DNA of 48,480 nt. Source: Clostridia bacterium (lineage in GTDB: Bacteria; Bacillota; Clostridia; Oscillospirales; CAG-272). The notes beneath the pieces are model-generated. The model saw only the letters and a list, made by a program, of their open reading frames with translations. It searched no databases and was not told where the DNA came from. Shown in pieces: positions 1 through 7,890 of the stretch. Within the stretch, counting starts at the first letter, position 1; each line of letters opens with the position of its first letter. Both the position numbers and the translations under genes were made by a program. Location: NCBI GenBank assembly GCA_017550315.1, contig JAFZPN010000106.1, forward strand, positions 1 through 48,480. Reading direction: 5' to 3'.

Positions 1-732
1 CAGCCGCATCTGCTCGCGGTCATAGAGGATCGATCCGCCGCAGGAGAAGTCCGGGGCCTTGATGAGGTCGAGGAGCTTATCGACGGATGTCTTCGGATTC
101 TTGAGCAGCGCGATCGTCCCGTCGCAGACCTCCCCGAGGTTGAAGGAACAGATCTGCGAGGCAAGCCCGACCGCGATGCCGAGGTTCGGGGAGACGAGGA
201 TGTTCGGGAAGGAGGTCGGAAGGAGCGCCGGTTCTGTCTGCGTGTTGTCGTAGTTCGGGACCATGTCGACGGCATCCTTGTCGATCCCGCCGAAGATCTC
301 CGCGGAGAACGGCTCGAGCTTGACCTCGGGATACCGGGGCGCGGCAGGGGCCATGTCCCGGCTGAAATGCTTGCCGAACGCGCCCTTGGAATCGATGAAG
401 GGGTGTAAGAGGGTCTCGTTGTCCCGCGTCAGGCGGACGAGCGTGTCATAGATCGCCGCATCGCCGTGCGGGTTGAGCTGCATGGTACGGCCGACGACGT
501 TCGAGCACTTCGTCCGGGGCGCGGAGGAATTCAGAAGCCCCATTTTGAACATCGTGTACAAGAGCTTCCGGTGCGAGGGCTTGAAGCCGTCGATCTCCGG
601 GATCGCGCGGGATACGATGACGCTCATCGCGTAGGGCATGTAGTTCTTCTCGATGGTATCGACGATGGGCTGATCGCGGACCTCGGCGGTCACGACCGGC
701 GCCTCCGCCGCGTCTTTTTTCTTTCTTGGCAT
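1..732 (-). CDS. Type IIA DNA topoisomerase subunit A (ParC/GyrA), N-terminal part
   Basis: Breakage-reunion subunit of DNA gyrase or topoisomerase IV, which passes one DNA duplex through another. The first 244 codons are visible and the gene runs off the left edge. The sequence shows the family winged-helix region, the HGDAAIYD quinolone-pocket segment (residues 89-96) and the catalytic tyrosine at about residue 134 in an RYPE context, where most relatives have RYTE. The pocket position that is Ser83 in E. coli GyrA is alanine here. The start at 732 lies 12 bp behind the GH125 gene, so it is probably the distal gene of that operon. ParC and GyrA cannot be told apart without the C-terminal domain and the neighbouring B subunit. 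Confidence 0.9.
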   Translation of the reverse strand, partial: MPRKKKDAAEAPVVTAEVRDQPIVDTIEKNYMPYAMSVIVSRAIPEIDGFKPSHRKLLYTMFKMGLLNSSAPRTKCSNVVGRTMQLNPHGDAAIYDTLVRLTRDNETLLHPFIDSKGAFGKHFSRDMAPAAPRYPEVKLEPFSAEIFGGIDKDAVDMVPNYDNTQTEPALLPTSFPNILVSPNLGIAVGLASQICSFNLGEVCDGTIALLKNPKTSVDKLLDLIKAPDFSCGGSILYDREQMRL

Positions 733-744
733 GGCTTCCTCAAA

Positions 745-2037
745 TTATGGATTGAATCTCGTCACCGCGTGGATGACGAACTCCGCGAAAATGGAATTCG
801 CCCAGGCGAACCACGCGCGGGTAAAGAGTTCGGGATCGTCCTTGTGGAATCCCTCGTGCATCAGGCCGCGTCCTGCCGTCGTCGTCTCGAAGAGGTCGAG
901 GATGCGGTTCACCTCGGCGTCGCTTTCTGAGGTCAGGCCCTGCATCGCGAGGGAGACGTGCCAGATATAGTCCTTCGGCGTGTGCGGGGATCCGATGCCC
1001 TCCGCAGCCTTGCCCTCGAAATAGTAGGGATTCTTCTTCGAGAGGATGAAGGCGCGGGTGTTTTTGTAGATCTCGTCGTCCGCCGTGCAGTAGCCGAGAT
1101 ACGGGATTGAGAGCAGGCTCGGGACGTTCGCGTCGTCCATGAAGGTGTAGTGTCCGAGGCCGTCCGTCTCGTAGGCGTAGATCTTGCCGTAGTCCGGATC
1201 CTCGACGATGCCGTAGGTCTGAATCCCCCGGTCGATCTGTTCCCGGAGCTTCCGGGCGCGCGATGCGAGGGCTTCGTCATGCCAGACCTCGTCCGCCATT
1301 TCCGCCATGTAGCCGAGGATGACGACGGCGAACATCTCGGAGGGGATCAGGTAGTGATAGGTGCAGCTGTCGTCGCTCGGGCGGAAGCCGGACCACGTCA
1401 TCCCGGTATAGGCGACGGGCGAGCCCTGACCGTCATGGGAGAGCGTGTCGGTCGGCGGGCAGTTCGTGCGGCGGAAATGATACGGCGAGTTCTCCGCGTG
1501 GTGCTGCTCGCGCTCAAACGTGTCGAGGATCGTCACACAGGCGGCCTTGAAGTTGTCGTCGAGGTGGCCGGACCAATCCGCGGCTTTCCAGAAGTGATAC
1601 GCCAGATTCACCGGATAGCAGAGCGAGTCGACCTCGTACTTGCGCTCCCATGCCATCGGGTTGCGGAATTCCGTGTCGTCGCGGAACTGCCACTGGGTGA
1701 TGTGGTCGCCCGTGCGGTTGAAGGCGTTGGCATACGGGTCGTTTTTGATGCAGATCGCGTGCCGCTTCACGAGACCGTCGACGAGCTGACGGACCTGCGG
1801 ATCGGCCTTGGTCAGCGGGAGATAATGACGGACCTGCGCGGACGAATCGCGGAGCCACATCGCCGGAATGTCGCCGGTGATGACGAAGACGCCGTTTTCG
1901 TCGGGGGTGACGGTGGTCTCGATGGTGTTGAGATAGGTCGCCGGGAACATATCCGCGATGACGGGCCGCCCCATGGCGACGAGTTTCTTCTGGATATCGG
2001 CGACGAATTCGTTCATGCTTTCGGTGATGAGAGACAT
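745..2037 (-). CDS. Glycoside hydrolase family 125, exo-alpha-1,6-mannosidase
   Basis: A 430-residue protein with the full length and pattern of GH125 (formerly DUF1237): an early DIPAMWLRDSSAQ segment, then TNCPPTDTLSHDGQG and MTWSGFRPSDD blocks, and a C-terminal GLMHEGFHKDD segment. Known members are metal-independent inverting enzymes that remove alpha-1,6-linked mannose from the non-reducing end of mannans or N-glycans. No signal peptide is visible, so it probably acts in the cytoplasm on imported oligosaccharides. It sits between sua5 and the topoisomerase gene with short gaps, so it is probably cotranscribed with housekeeping genes. A mannose-6-phosphate isomerase near 37 kb would handle the product after phosphorylation, although the two genes are far apart. 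Confidence 0.9.
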   Translation of the reverse strand: MSLITESMNEFVADIQKKLVAMGRPVIADMFPATYLNTIETTVTPDENGVFVITGDIPAMWLRDSSAQVRHYLPLTKADPQVRQLVDGLVKRHAICIKNDPYANAFNRTGDHITQWQFRDDTEFRNPMAWERKYEVDSLCYPVNLAYHFWKAADWSGHLDDNFKAACVTILDTFEREQHHAENSPYHFRRTNCPPTDTLSHDGQGSPVAYTGMTWSGFRPSDDSCTYHYLIPSEMFAVVILGYMAEMADEVWHDEALASRARKLREQIDRGIQTYGIVEDPDYGKIYAYETDGLGHYTFMDDANVPSLLSIPYLGYCTADDEIYKNTRAFILSKKNPYYFEGKAAEGIGSPHTPKDYIWHVSLAMQGLTSESDAEVNRILDLFETTTAGRGLMHEGFHKDDPELFTRAWFAWANSIFAEFVIHAVTRFNP

Positions 2038-2068
2038 AGCTTCCTCCGTTGTTCGGTTGAATGGTTGA

Positions 2069-3118
2069 TTATTCTTTCCCGGGCTTCACGATCCGGCACC
2101 CTGCGGCGCGGATGATGCGGTTGTAATAGGCGAGGGTCTCCCCTTCGGCCGGCGGGAGTTCGGCGTAGACCGTCTCGAGCTCCGCTTCGTCCGCTCGGCG
2201 CAGGAGCGAGAAAAGCCGCTTCGCCGCTTCCTTGGCATTGCCGCGCGGTCCGAGGAGCAGCGCCATGCCGCCGGTGAACGCGCCCGCGTCCTCGTTGGAG
2301 GAGAGCACGCCGTACTTCCCCGACGCATGACTGCGCACGTACTTCACGAACGTCTCGTGCGAGGCATCGATGAGAACGAGGTTGGCACGCGGCGCGTAGT
2401 GCTTGTACTTCATCCCCGGCGATTCCGGGCGGATGGCTTCCGCCAGCGCGGGCTCGATCACGGCGGGCGCGATCCGGACCTCCCGGCACACCTCGCCGAG
2501 CATCTCCGCGGTGACGGCTCCCGGGCGCAGGATCGTGCAGGCGCCGTCCCCGTCGAGGCGGATGACCGTCGATTCGAGGCCGATCTCGCACGGACCGCCG
2601 TCGAGGATCATGTCGATCTTGCCGTCCATGTCCGCGCGCACGTGTTCCGCGGTGGTCGGAGACGGCGCGCCGGAACGGTTGGCGCTCGGCGCGGCGATTG
2701 GATGGCCGGAGACTTCGATGAGGCGGTGCGCCACGGAATTCGACGGGCACCGGACCGCCACGGTATCCCCGCCCGCCGTCACGGTATCGGGGATGACGGA
2801 TCTCTTTTTGAGCACGACGGTGAGCGGCCCCGGCATGAACCGCTTCGCGAGCTCCCCGTAGAGTTCGTCGGGATAAGCGATCCGCTCGGCTTCTTCGGGA
2901 TACGCGATGTGCACGATCAGCGGATTGTCCGCCGGTCTTCCCTTCGCCGCGTAGATTTTTTTGGCGGAATCGTCGAGGAGCGCGCTTCCCGCGAGACCGT
3001 AGACCGTCTCGGTCGGGATCGCGACGAGGCCTCCGTGCCGGATGACTTCCGCGGCGCGCGCGATGACCGCCTCGTCCGCCTGGGAGTCCCCGGTGATTTT
3101 GCAGTATTCGGTGTTCAT
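2069..3118 (-). CDS. L-threonylcarbamoyladenylate synthase, Sua5 type
   Basis: Makes threonylcarbamoyl-AMP from threonine, bicarbonate and ATP for the t6A37 modification of ANN-decoding tRNAs. The N-terminal YrdC/TsaC domain (about residues 10-205) contains the PTETVYGLAGSAL segment, the KGRPADNPL nucleotide-binding motif and the SAPSANRSG-type block (here APSANRSGAPSPTT). The 349-residue length includes the C-terminal Sua5 domain, so this is the long Sua5 form rather than the short TsaC form. It follows prfA by 10 bp, a gene order also known in Bacillus, where prmC lies between them. No prmC is present here. Confidence 0.93.
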   Translation of the reverse strand: MNTEYCKITGDSQADEAVIARAAEVIRHGGLVAIPTETVYGLAGSALLDDSAKKIYAAKGRPADNPLIVHIAYPEEAERIAYPDELYGELAKRFMPGPLTVVLKKRSVIPDTVTAGGDTVAVRCPSNSVAHRLIEVSGHPIAAPSANRSGAPSPTTAEHVRADMDGKIDMILDGGPCEIGLESTVIRLDGDGACTILRPGAVTAEMLGEVCREVRIAPAVIEPALAEAIRPESPGMKYKHYAPRANLVLIDASHETFVKYVRSHASGKYGVLSSNEDAGAFTGGMALLLGPRGNAKEAAKRLFSLLRRADEAELETVYAELPPAEGETLAYYNRIIRAAGCRIVKPGKE

Positions 3119-3128
3119 GTCTCCTCCG

Positions 3129-4205
3129 TCAGGCCTGGCCGCCGCCGTTTTTCAGCTTTTCCGCCGTCTCCGCGGTGGCGAGGGCGTCGATCATGCCGTC
3201 GATCGCGCCGTTCACAAAGGTCTCGATCGAATAGAGCGTCAGCCCGATCCGGTGATCCGTCACGCGTCCCTGCGGGAAATTGTAGGTCCGGATGCGCTCG
3301 CTGCGGTCCCCGGTCCCGACCTGCGAGCGCCGCTCACTCGCGATCTTTTCGTTCTGCTCCCGGCTCTTCAGGTCGAAGAGCTTCGCGCGGAGCAGCTTCA
3401 TGGCCTTGTCGCGGTTCTTGAACTGACTCCGCTCGTCCTGGCATTCGATGACGATCCCCGTCGGCTTGTGCAGGAGCCGGATCGCGGATTCCGTCTTGTT
3501 GACGTGCTGTCCGCCCGCGCCGGAGGATTTGATCGTCTCGATCTCGAGGTCCCCCGGATCGATCTCGACTTCCACGTCCTCCGCCTCGGGGAGCACGGCC
3601 ACGGTCGCGGTCGAGGTGTGGATGCGCCCGGAGGATTCCGTCTCCGGAACGCGCTGGACCCGGTGGACGCCGCTCTCGTACTTGAAGCGGGAGTAGGCCC
3701 CCTGCCCCGTCACGAGGAAGGTGATCTCGCGGAAGCCGCCGAGCCCCGTCTCGTTGACCGACACGACCTCGGTCTTGTAGTGCCGCGTGTCGGCGTACAT
3801 CGTGTACATCCGGTACAGCACCCCGGCAAAGAGCGCGGCTTCGTCTCCGCCCGCTCCGGCCCGGATCTCGACGACGACGTTCTTCTCGTCGAGCGGATCC
3901 TTCGGCAGAAGCAGGATCTTGAGCTCCTCCTCGGTCCTCGCCGCCGTCTCCCGGGCCGTCTTGAATTCTTCATCCGCGAGCGCGAGCAGATCGGGATCCG
4001 TCTCGCCCTCGAGGATGGCCCGCGCTTCGGCCGTGTCGTCGAGGGCCTTTTTATATTCCCGGAACTTCCCGATCACCGGGGCGAGCGCCGCATGTTCCTT
4101 GAGGAGCGCGGTGTATCGCTCGATGTCCGCGGTGACAGCGGGATCGCCGAGTTCTTCTTCGATACGCAGAAATCGCTGTTCCGCTTCGTTCAGTCTCTCG
4201 TGCAT
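3129..4205 (-). CDS. prfA: Peptide chain release factor 1
   Basis: Recognises UAA and UAG stop codons and triggers peptidyl-tRNA hydrolysis on the ribosome. At 358 residues it has the usual RF1 length. The universal GGQ motif is present in SSGAGGQHVNKTESA, followed by the conserved CQDERSQFKNRDKAM segment. The FPQGRVTDHRIGLT block near the C terminus is typical of class I release factors. It begins 5 bp after the KDPG aldolase stop and ends 10 bp before sua5, so the three genes are probably one transcript. The methylase gene prmC that often follows prfA is absent here. Confidence 0.97.
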   Translation of the reverse strand: MHERLNEAEQRFLRIEEELGDPAVTADIERYTALLKEHAALAPVIGKFREYKKALDDTAEARAILEGETDPDLLALADEEFKTARETAARTEEELKILLLPKDPLDEKNVVVEIRAGAGGDEAALFAGVLYRMYTMYADTRHYKTEVVSVNETGLGGFREITFLVTGQGAYSRFKYESGVHRVQRVPETESSGRIHTSTATVAVLPEAEDVEVEIDPGDLEIETIKSSGAGGQHVNKTESAIRLLHKPTGIVIECQDERSQFKNRDKAMKLLRAKLFDLKSREQNEKIASERRSQVGTGDRSERIRTYNFPQGRVTDHRIGLTLYSIETFVNGAIDGMIDALATAETAEKLKNGGGQA

Positions 4206-4210
4206 GTCTT

Positions 4211-4867
4211 TTAACCTTTGTGATCGGCATCCGCGCGGAAGCCTTCGAGGAAATCGGCGACCTCCCGCGCGCGTGCCCGGATCGCGGCAAAGTCTCCCCG
4301 TGCGATCAGTTCCGTCGGCGCGATGAAGGATCCGCCGCAGCAGAGCACGCAGGAGAGGGAGAGATAGTCCGCCGCGTTCCCGAGCGTGATCCCGCCCGTC
4401 GGCATGAAGGAGATCCCGCCGTAGGGAGCCGTGAGGGCTTTGAGCATCTTCACGCCGCCCGCCGCCTCCGCCGGGAAGAATTTGAGTGTCTCAAAGCCAT
4501 CGGCCATCGCTGCTTCGATCTCCGTGGGCGTCATGACCCCCGGCACGAACGGCAGACCCCGCCGCACGGATTCGCAGGCGACCGCCGGACGGAATCCGGG
4601 GGATACGCCGAACTGTGCCCCGGCGTCGATGGCTTCGCCGAGTGAGCCCGTCGTGAGGACCGTTCCCGCGCCGACACAGAGTTCAGGGACCGCGCGCCGC
4701 ATTGCCCGGATCGCGTCCGCCGCGGCGCTTGTGCGGAAGGTGATCTCCGCCGCATAGAGGCCGCCGTCCGCCAGGGCTTTCGCGAGGGAGGCGGCGTCGG
4801 AGGACGATTCGATGCGGATGACGGGTACGATCCCCGTCTCGCGGAGGATTTCCAAAACATTCTTCAT
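4211..4867 (-). CDS. eda: 2-keto-3-deoxy-6-phosphogluconate / 4-hydroxy-2-oxoglutarate aldolase
   Basis: Class I aldolase that cleaves KDPG to pyruvate and glyceraldehyde-3-phosphate in Entner-Doudoroff or uronate breakdown. The protein has 218 residues from the chosen start. The Schiff-base lysine lies in the LKFFPAEAAGG motif (K129) and the general-base glutamate in AAEITFRT (E41). I chose the ATG at 4867 because AGGAG lies 7 bp upstream; the in-frame ATG at 4888 has no ribosome site. The upstream 180 bp holds several palindromes, which may control it. No KDPG-forming dehydratase or sugar-acid kinase lies nearby, so the substrate supply is not explained by this window. Confidence 0.92.
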   Translation of the reverse strand: MKNVLEILRETGIVPVIRIESSSDAASLAKALADGGLYAAEITFRTSAAADAIRAMRRAVPELCVGAGTVLTTGSLGEAIDAGAQFGVSPGFRPAVACESVRRGLPFVPGVMTPTEIEAAMADGFETLKFFPAEAAGGVKMLKALTAPYGGISFMPTGGITLGNAADYLSLSCVLCCGGSFIAPTELIARGDFAAIRARAREVADFLEGFRADADHKG

Positions 4868-4892
4868 ATCGATGCTCCTGTTATACAAATCC

Positions 4893-4917
4893 CAATCTAA
4901 ATCGCAGATTTAGATTG
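4893..4917. repeat. Perfect 11-bp inverted repeat upstream of eda
   Basis: CAATCTAAATC (4893-4903) and GATTTAGATTG (4907-4917) are exact inverted copies around a 3-bp centre. The AT-rich sequence stands out against the GC-rich surroundings. It lies 26 bp upstream of the eda start codon. It could be an operator for an eda regulator or a hairpin in the leader. No T-run follows on the minus strand, so it does not look like an intrinsic terminator. Confidence 0.75.
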
Positions 4918-4918
4918 T

Positions 4919-5042
4919 CCGGAAACTCAAAATGTGTTTCCGGCTCATGTGAAAACATCATCATGTTTCAGCATGGGATTCGTATTATCATGAAAACGAT
5001 ACTCCGGCACGGGATCGCACCGGAATATCGGATTCGTTTGTC
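4919..5042. repeat. Cluster of further inverted repeats between the M18 peptidase gene and eda
   Basis: Three more dyads follow the perfect repeat. CCGGAAAC (4919-4926) pairs exactly with GTTTCCGG (4936-4943). An imperfect TGAAAACAT / ATGTTTCA pair lies around 4950-4971. CGATACTCCGG pairs with CCGGAATATCG with one mismatch near 5000-5030. A short direct repeat, GATTCGTATTATCATG and GATTCGTTTGTCATG, flanks the last dyad. The block fills nearly the whole gap between two minus-strand genes. The function is unknown: hairpin array, operator cluster or repetitive element. Confidence 0.6.
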
Positions 5043-5049
5043 ATGCCGT

Positions 5050-6462
5050 TTATCTGCAGAACGCCGTGAACGCCCGGTGCGCCTCGTAGAGGTCGGACTT
5101 CGAGATGATCTCGAACGGCGCGTGCATGGAGATCACCGGGACGCCGATGTCGACGGTCTCGATGTTGTGGTCCGCGATGTACATGGCGACCGTTCCGCCG
5201 CCGCCCTGATCGACCTTGCCGAGCTCCGCCGTCTGCCAGATGACCCCCGCGTCGTCGAAGATCTTCCGCACGCAGCCGACGAGTTCGGCCGATGCGTCGT
5301 TGGTGCCGCCCTTTCCGCCGGAGCCGGTGTACTTGGAGAGGCCGACGCCGTAGTGTAAGAGCGAGGAATTGCGCTTCTCATAGACCTCGGGATAGTTCGG
5401 GTCGAAGCAGGCCGTCACGTCGGCGGAGAGGCACTTCGAGCTTGCGCGCACGACGTTCGGGTTGCCGCCGAGCTGTTTCGCGAGCTCGTCGAGCAGGTCG
5501 GAGAGGAGCACGCACTGCATGCCGCTGATACCGACGGAGCCGATCTCTTCCTTGTCGGCGAGGACCGCCATGGTCGTGTGCGGGCTGTCCTCCGCTTCGA
5601 GGAGCGAGGTGAGCGCGGGATAGGAGCAGACGCGGTCGTCATGACCGTACGCGCCGATGAGCCAGCGGTCGAGGCCGACGTCGACGGCGTTCTGCGCGGG
5701 GACGATCGAAAGTTCCGCGCTCATGAAGTCGGCTTCGGTGATGCCGTACTTTTCGTTGAGCAGGATCATGATGTTGAGCTTGACCTTTTCGTCCGCGGGC
5801 GTGAGCGTGCCGTCCTCCTCGAAGAAGGGGGATGAGCCGAGCATGACGTTCAGCCCTTCGCCGGTGAACGCCTGTCCGAGCGCGCGGCCGTTCTGATCCT
5901 TCGCGAGATGCGGGAGCAGATCGGAGATGCAGAGAACGGGATCGCCTGCCTCGTCGCCGATACGGATCTCCACGGTCTCGCCGTCCTGCTTCGTCACGAC
6001 GCCGTGCAGCGCGAGCGGGATCGTTACCCACTGATACTTGCGGATGCCGCCGTAATAATGCGTCTTGAAGTACGCGACGCCGTCGTTCTCGTAGAGCGGA
6101 TGCTGCTTGAGGTCGAGGCGGGGCGAATCGATATGCGAGGCGCAGATCCGGACGCCGCATTCGACGGATTCCGTACCGACGTGGATCGCGAAAAGGCTCT
6201 TGCCGCGGTTGTTCAGGTAGATACGGTCTCCCGCCTTGATGGGGTCGCCGATCTGATACGCACGGTAGCCCGCTTTTTCAAGGAGTTCGACGGACGCGCG
6301 CACGGCTTCGCGCTCGGTCTTCGAGGCGTCGAGCCATTTCATGTAGCCGTCCGCGTAGGCCTTTGCCGCCGCCAGCTCGTCCGCCGTTCTGCGCTCGAAC
6401 GCGCTCTGCTTCTTGTAGAAAAGCTCCTCTTTCAGGATCTGTCCTCTGGTCTTGTCGCTCAT
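5050..6462 (-). CDS. M18 family aminopeptidase
   Basis: Zinc-dependent aspartyl-type aminopeptidase that trims N-terminal residues, usually a tetrahedral dodecamer in the cytosol. The 470-residue length matches the family. Visible metal and catalytic positions are H110 in CASHIDSPRLDLKQ, the aspartate of GHDDRVCSY, the paired glutamates of DKEEIGS, an aspartate in LSADVTACFDP and the late histidine in ISMHAPFEI. It starts 36 bp after the transglycosylase gene, so it is probably third in the coaE operon. A 180-bp palindrome-rich gap separates it from eda. Confidence 0.93.
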   Translation of the reverse strand: MSDKTRGQILKEELFYKKQSAFERRTADELAAAKAYADGYMKWLDASKTEREAVRASVELLEKAGYRAYQIGDPIKAGDRIYLNNRGKSLFAIHVGTESVECGVRICASHIDSPRLDLKQHPLYENDGVAYFKTHYYGGIRKYQWVTIPLALHGVVTKQDGETVEIRIGDEAGDPVLCISDLLPHLAKDQNGRALGQAFTGEGLNVMLGSSPFFEEDGTLTPADEKVKLNIMILLNEKYGITEADFMSAELSIVPAQNAVDVGLDRWLIGAYGHDDRVCSYPALTSLLEAEDSPHTTMAVLADKEEIGSVGISGMQCVLLSDLLDELAKQLGGNPNVVRASSKCLSADVTACFDPNYPEVYEKRNSSLLHYGVGLSKYTGSGGKGGTNDASAELVGCVRKIFDDAGVIWQTAELGKVDQGGGGTVAMYIADHNIETVDIGVPVISMHAPFEIISKSDLYEAHRAFTAFCR

Positions 6463-6498
6463 GATTCGGTTTCCTTTCGTGTGAGGATGTATGTTTAA

Positions 6499-7077
6499 TC
6501 AGTTGCCTTCGTAGTACAGCGCGCGGTATATGTCCGCGCAGGCGAGGATCTTTGCGACGAAATCCGCCGTCGCCTCGTCCGGGATCGTCTTGAGCACCCC
6601 CGCGGAGTCGACGAGGGCGTCGATCTTCTCCCATTCGTCGACCACGGCCTGTCCGGCTTCGTAGGCGGCGAGGGTCGGGAGCCACGCGCCGTTCTCCGTG
6701 TAGAGATAGGAGAGGATGTACGCGCCGCAGCGGATGTTCGTCTCCGGATCGTAGAGGAGCCCGTGGCCGAGGTTCTGCTTGGTGATGCCGTTGAGCCAGT
6801 CGAGCATGTCCGGATGGATCTGGAAGAGCCCGATCCGCCCGTTCTCGGAGACCTTGTTGCTCTGGAATCCGCTCTCTTCGCAGATCACGGCGTAGAGCAT
6901 GTATTCCGGGACGCCGTAGGCATCCGAATACTTCTCGACGATCGAGGCGAATTCCTGCGGGTGGTTTTTCCGGTCGAGGATCTCCCCGATCAGCTGGTAG
7001 CCGTATCCGATGCAGACCGCCGCAACCAGGATGACGATGATGACGGTGCTGCGGCGGACCGCTGTTCTGAATTTCAT
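6499..7077 (-). CDS. Membrane-anchored lytic transglycosylase (SLT domain)
   Basis: Cleaves the MurNAc-GlcNAc bond of peptidoglycan. A single membrane segment at residues 11-30 should anchor it on the outer face of the membrane. The SLT fold follows: AVICEESGF holds the catalytic glutamate (E68), then GRIGLFQIHP and the PETNIRCGAYILSYL and TLAAYEAG blocks typical of Slt70-like enzymes. At 192 residues it is a minimal single-domain form. Its ATG overlaps the coaE stop codon by 4 bp (ATGA), so the two are translationally coupled. This coaE-SLT pairing recurs in Clostridia as far as I recall. Confidence 0.92.
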   Translation of the reverse strand: MKFRTAVRRSTVIIVILVAAVCIGYGYQLIGEILDRKNHPQEFASIVEKYSDAYGVPEYMLYAVICEESGFQSNKVSENGRIGLFQIHPDMLDWLNGITKQNLGHGLLYDPETNIRCGAYILSYLYTENGAWLPTLAAYEAGQAVVDEWEKIDALVDSAGVLKTIPDEATADFVAKILACADIYRALYYEGN

Positions 7078-7763
7078 CGGTTCTCCTCCCCGCCGTCGTC
7101 CGTTTGTTCTTCGCCGCCCTCTGCATATTCTTCCGCGCGGACGGCATAGAGCGCATCCGCGACCGCATCCACCCGGCGCATCAGCTCGTCCATCGGGCAG
7201 CCGTCGTTCTCGATCACGTAGTCCGCGCGCTCTTCGAGTTCAGCGACGGATTTCTGCGCTGCAAGCCGCCGGAGCGCGTCCATTTCGCTGATCCCGTCGC
7301 GGTTCATGATGCGGCGGATCAGCACCTCCTCGGGCGCCGTCACGCAGAGGACCCGGGCGCATTCCGCGTCGAATCCGCTTTCATAGAGGAGCGGCGCATC
7401 GATGAGGACGATCGGAAATCCCGCTTCGTACAGCTCCTGCACCCGGCGGCGGGTCTCGTCGAGGATGTAGGCATGGGTGATGCGGTTGAGATCGGAGAGG
7501 GCTTCGCCGTCGCCGGAGAAGACCAGAGCGCGCATCGCGGCCCGGTCGAGCGATCCGTCAGGGCAGACGACCTCCTCGCCGAAACGGTCACGGAGAGCGA
7601 TCATGCACGGGGAGAGCTCCTCCGCCGGTCCGGTCATCTCCCTGTACACTTCGTCGGTGTCGACCGACGGGATGCCTCGGCAGAGGAAAAGCGCGGAGAC
7701 ATAGCCCTTGCCCGATCCGCTCCGTCCGCAGAGCCCGACGAGCATCACACCGTTTTTCTTCAT
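7074..7763 (-). CDS. coaE: Dephospho-CoA kinase
   Basis: Last step of coenzyme A synthesis: ATP phosphorylates the ribose 3'-OH of dephospho-CoA. The N-terminal P-loop reads GRSGSGKG, followed by the SVDTDEVYREM segment and later PLLYESGFD, as in CoaE. From the ATG at 7763 the protein has 229 residues. The ATG at 7790 lies almost on the predicted promoter -10 box and has no ribosome site, so 7763 is preferred, although its own ribosome site is weak. First gene of the coaE-SLT-M18 operon. Confidence 0.9.
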   Translation of the reverse strand: MKKNGVMLVGLCGRSGSGKGYVSALFLCRGIPSVDTDEVYREMTGPAEELSPCMIALRDRFGEEVVCPDGSLDRAAMRALVFSGDGEALSDLNRITHAYILDETRRRVQELYEAGFPIVLIDAPLLYESGFDAECARVLCVTAPEEVLIRRIMNRDGISEMDALRRLAAQKSVAELEERADYVIENDGCPMDELMRRVDAVADALYAVRAEEYAEGGEEQTDDGGEENR

Positions 7764-7799
7764 CCGTACCCACACCCCGCAAAATGCCATAGTACTATT

Positions 7800-7828
7800 A
7801 TTTTACCACATTCCCGCCTCTATTTCAA
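7800..7828 (-). promoter_or_regulatory. Sigma-A promoter of the coaE operon
   Basis: On the minus strand TTGAAA (7828-7823) and TAAAAT (7805-7800) are separated by 17 bp, with TGG just before the -10 as an extended element. It lies 37 bp upstream of the chosen coaE start. Confidence 0.8.
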
Positions 7829-7840
7829 CAGCAAATTGTG

Positions 7841-7881
7841 AATAAGAAAAGGGAACTTTCGCGTGGTTGAGGAAAGTTCCC
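7841..7881 (-). terminator. Intrinsic terminator of pepF
   Basis: GGGAACTTT (minus 7881-7873) pairs exactly with AAAGTTCCC (7859-7851), followed on the minus strand by TTTTCTTATT. It begins 10 bp after the pepF stop codon. Confidence 0.85.
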
Positions 7882-7890
7882 ATCTCTCGG

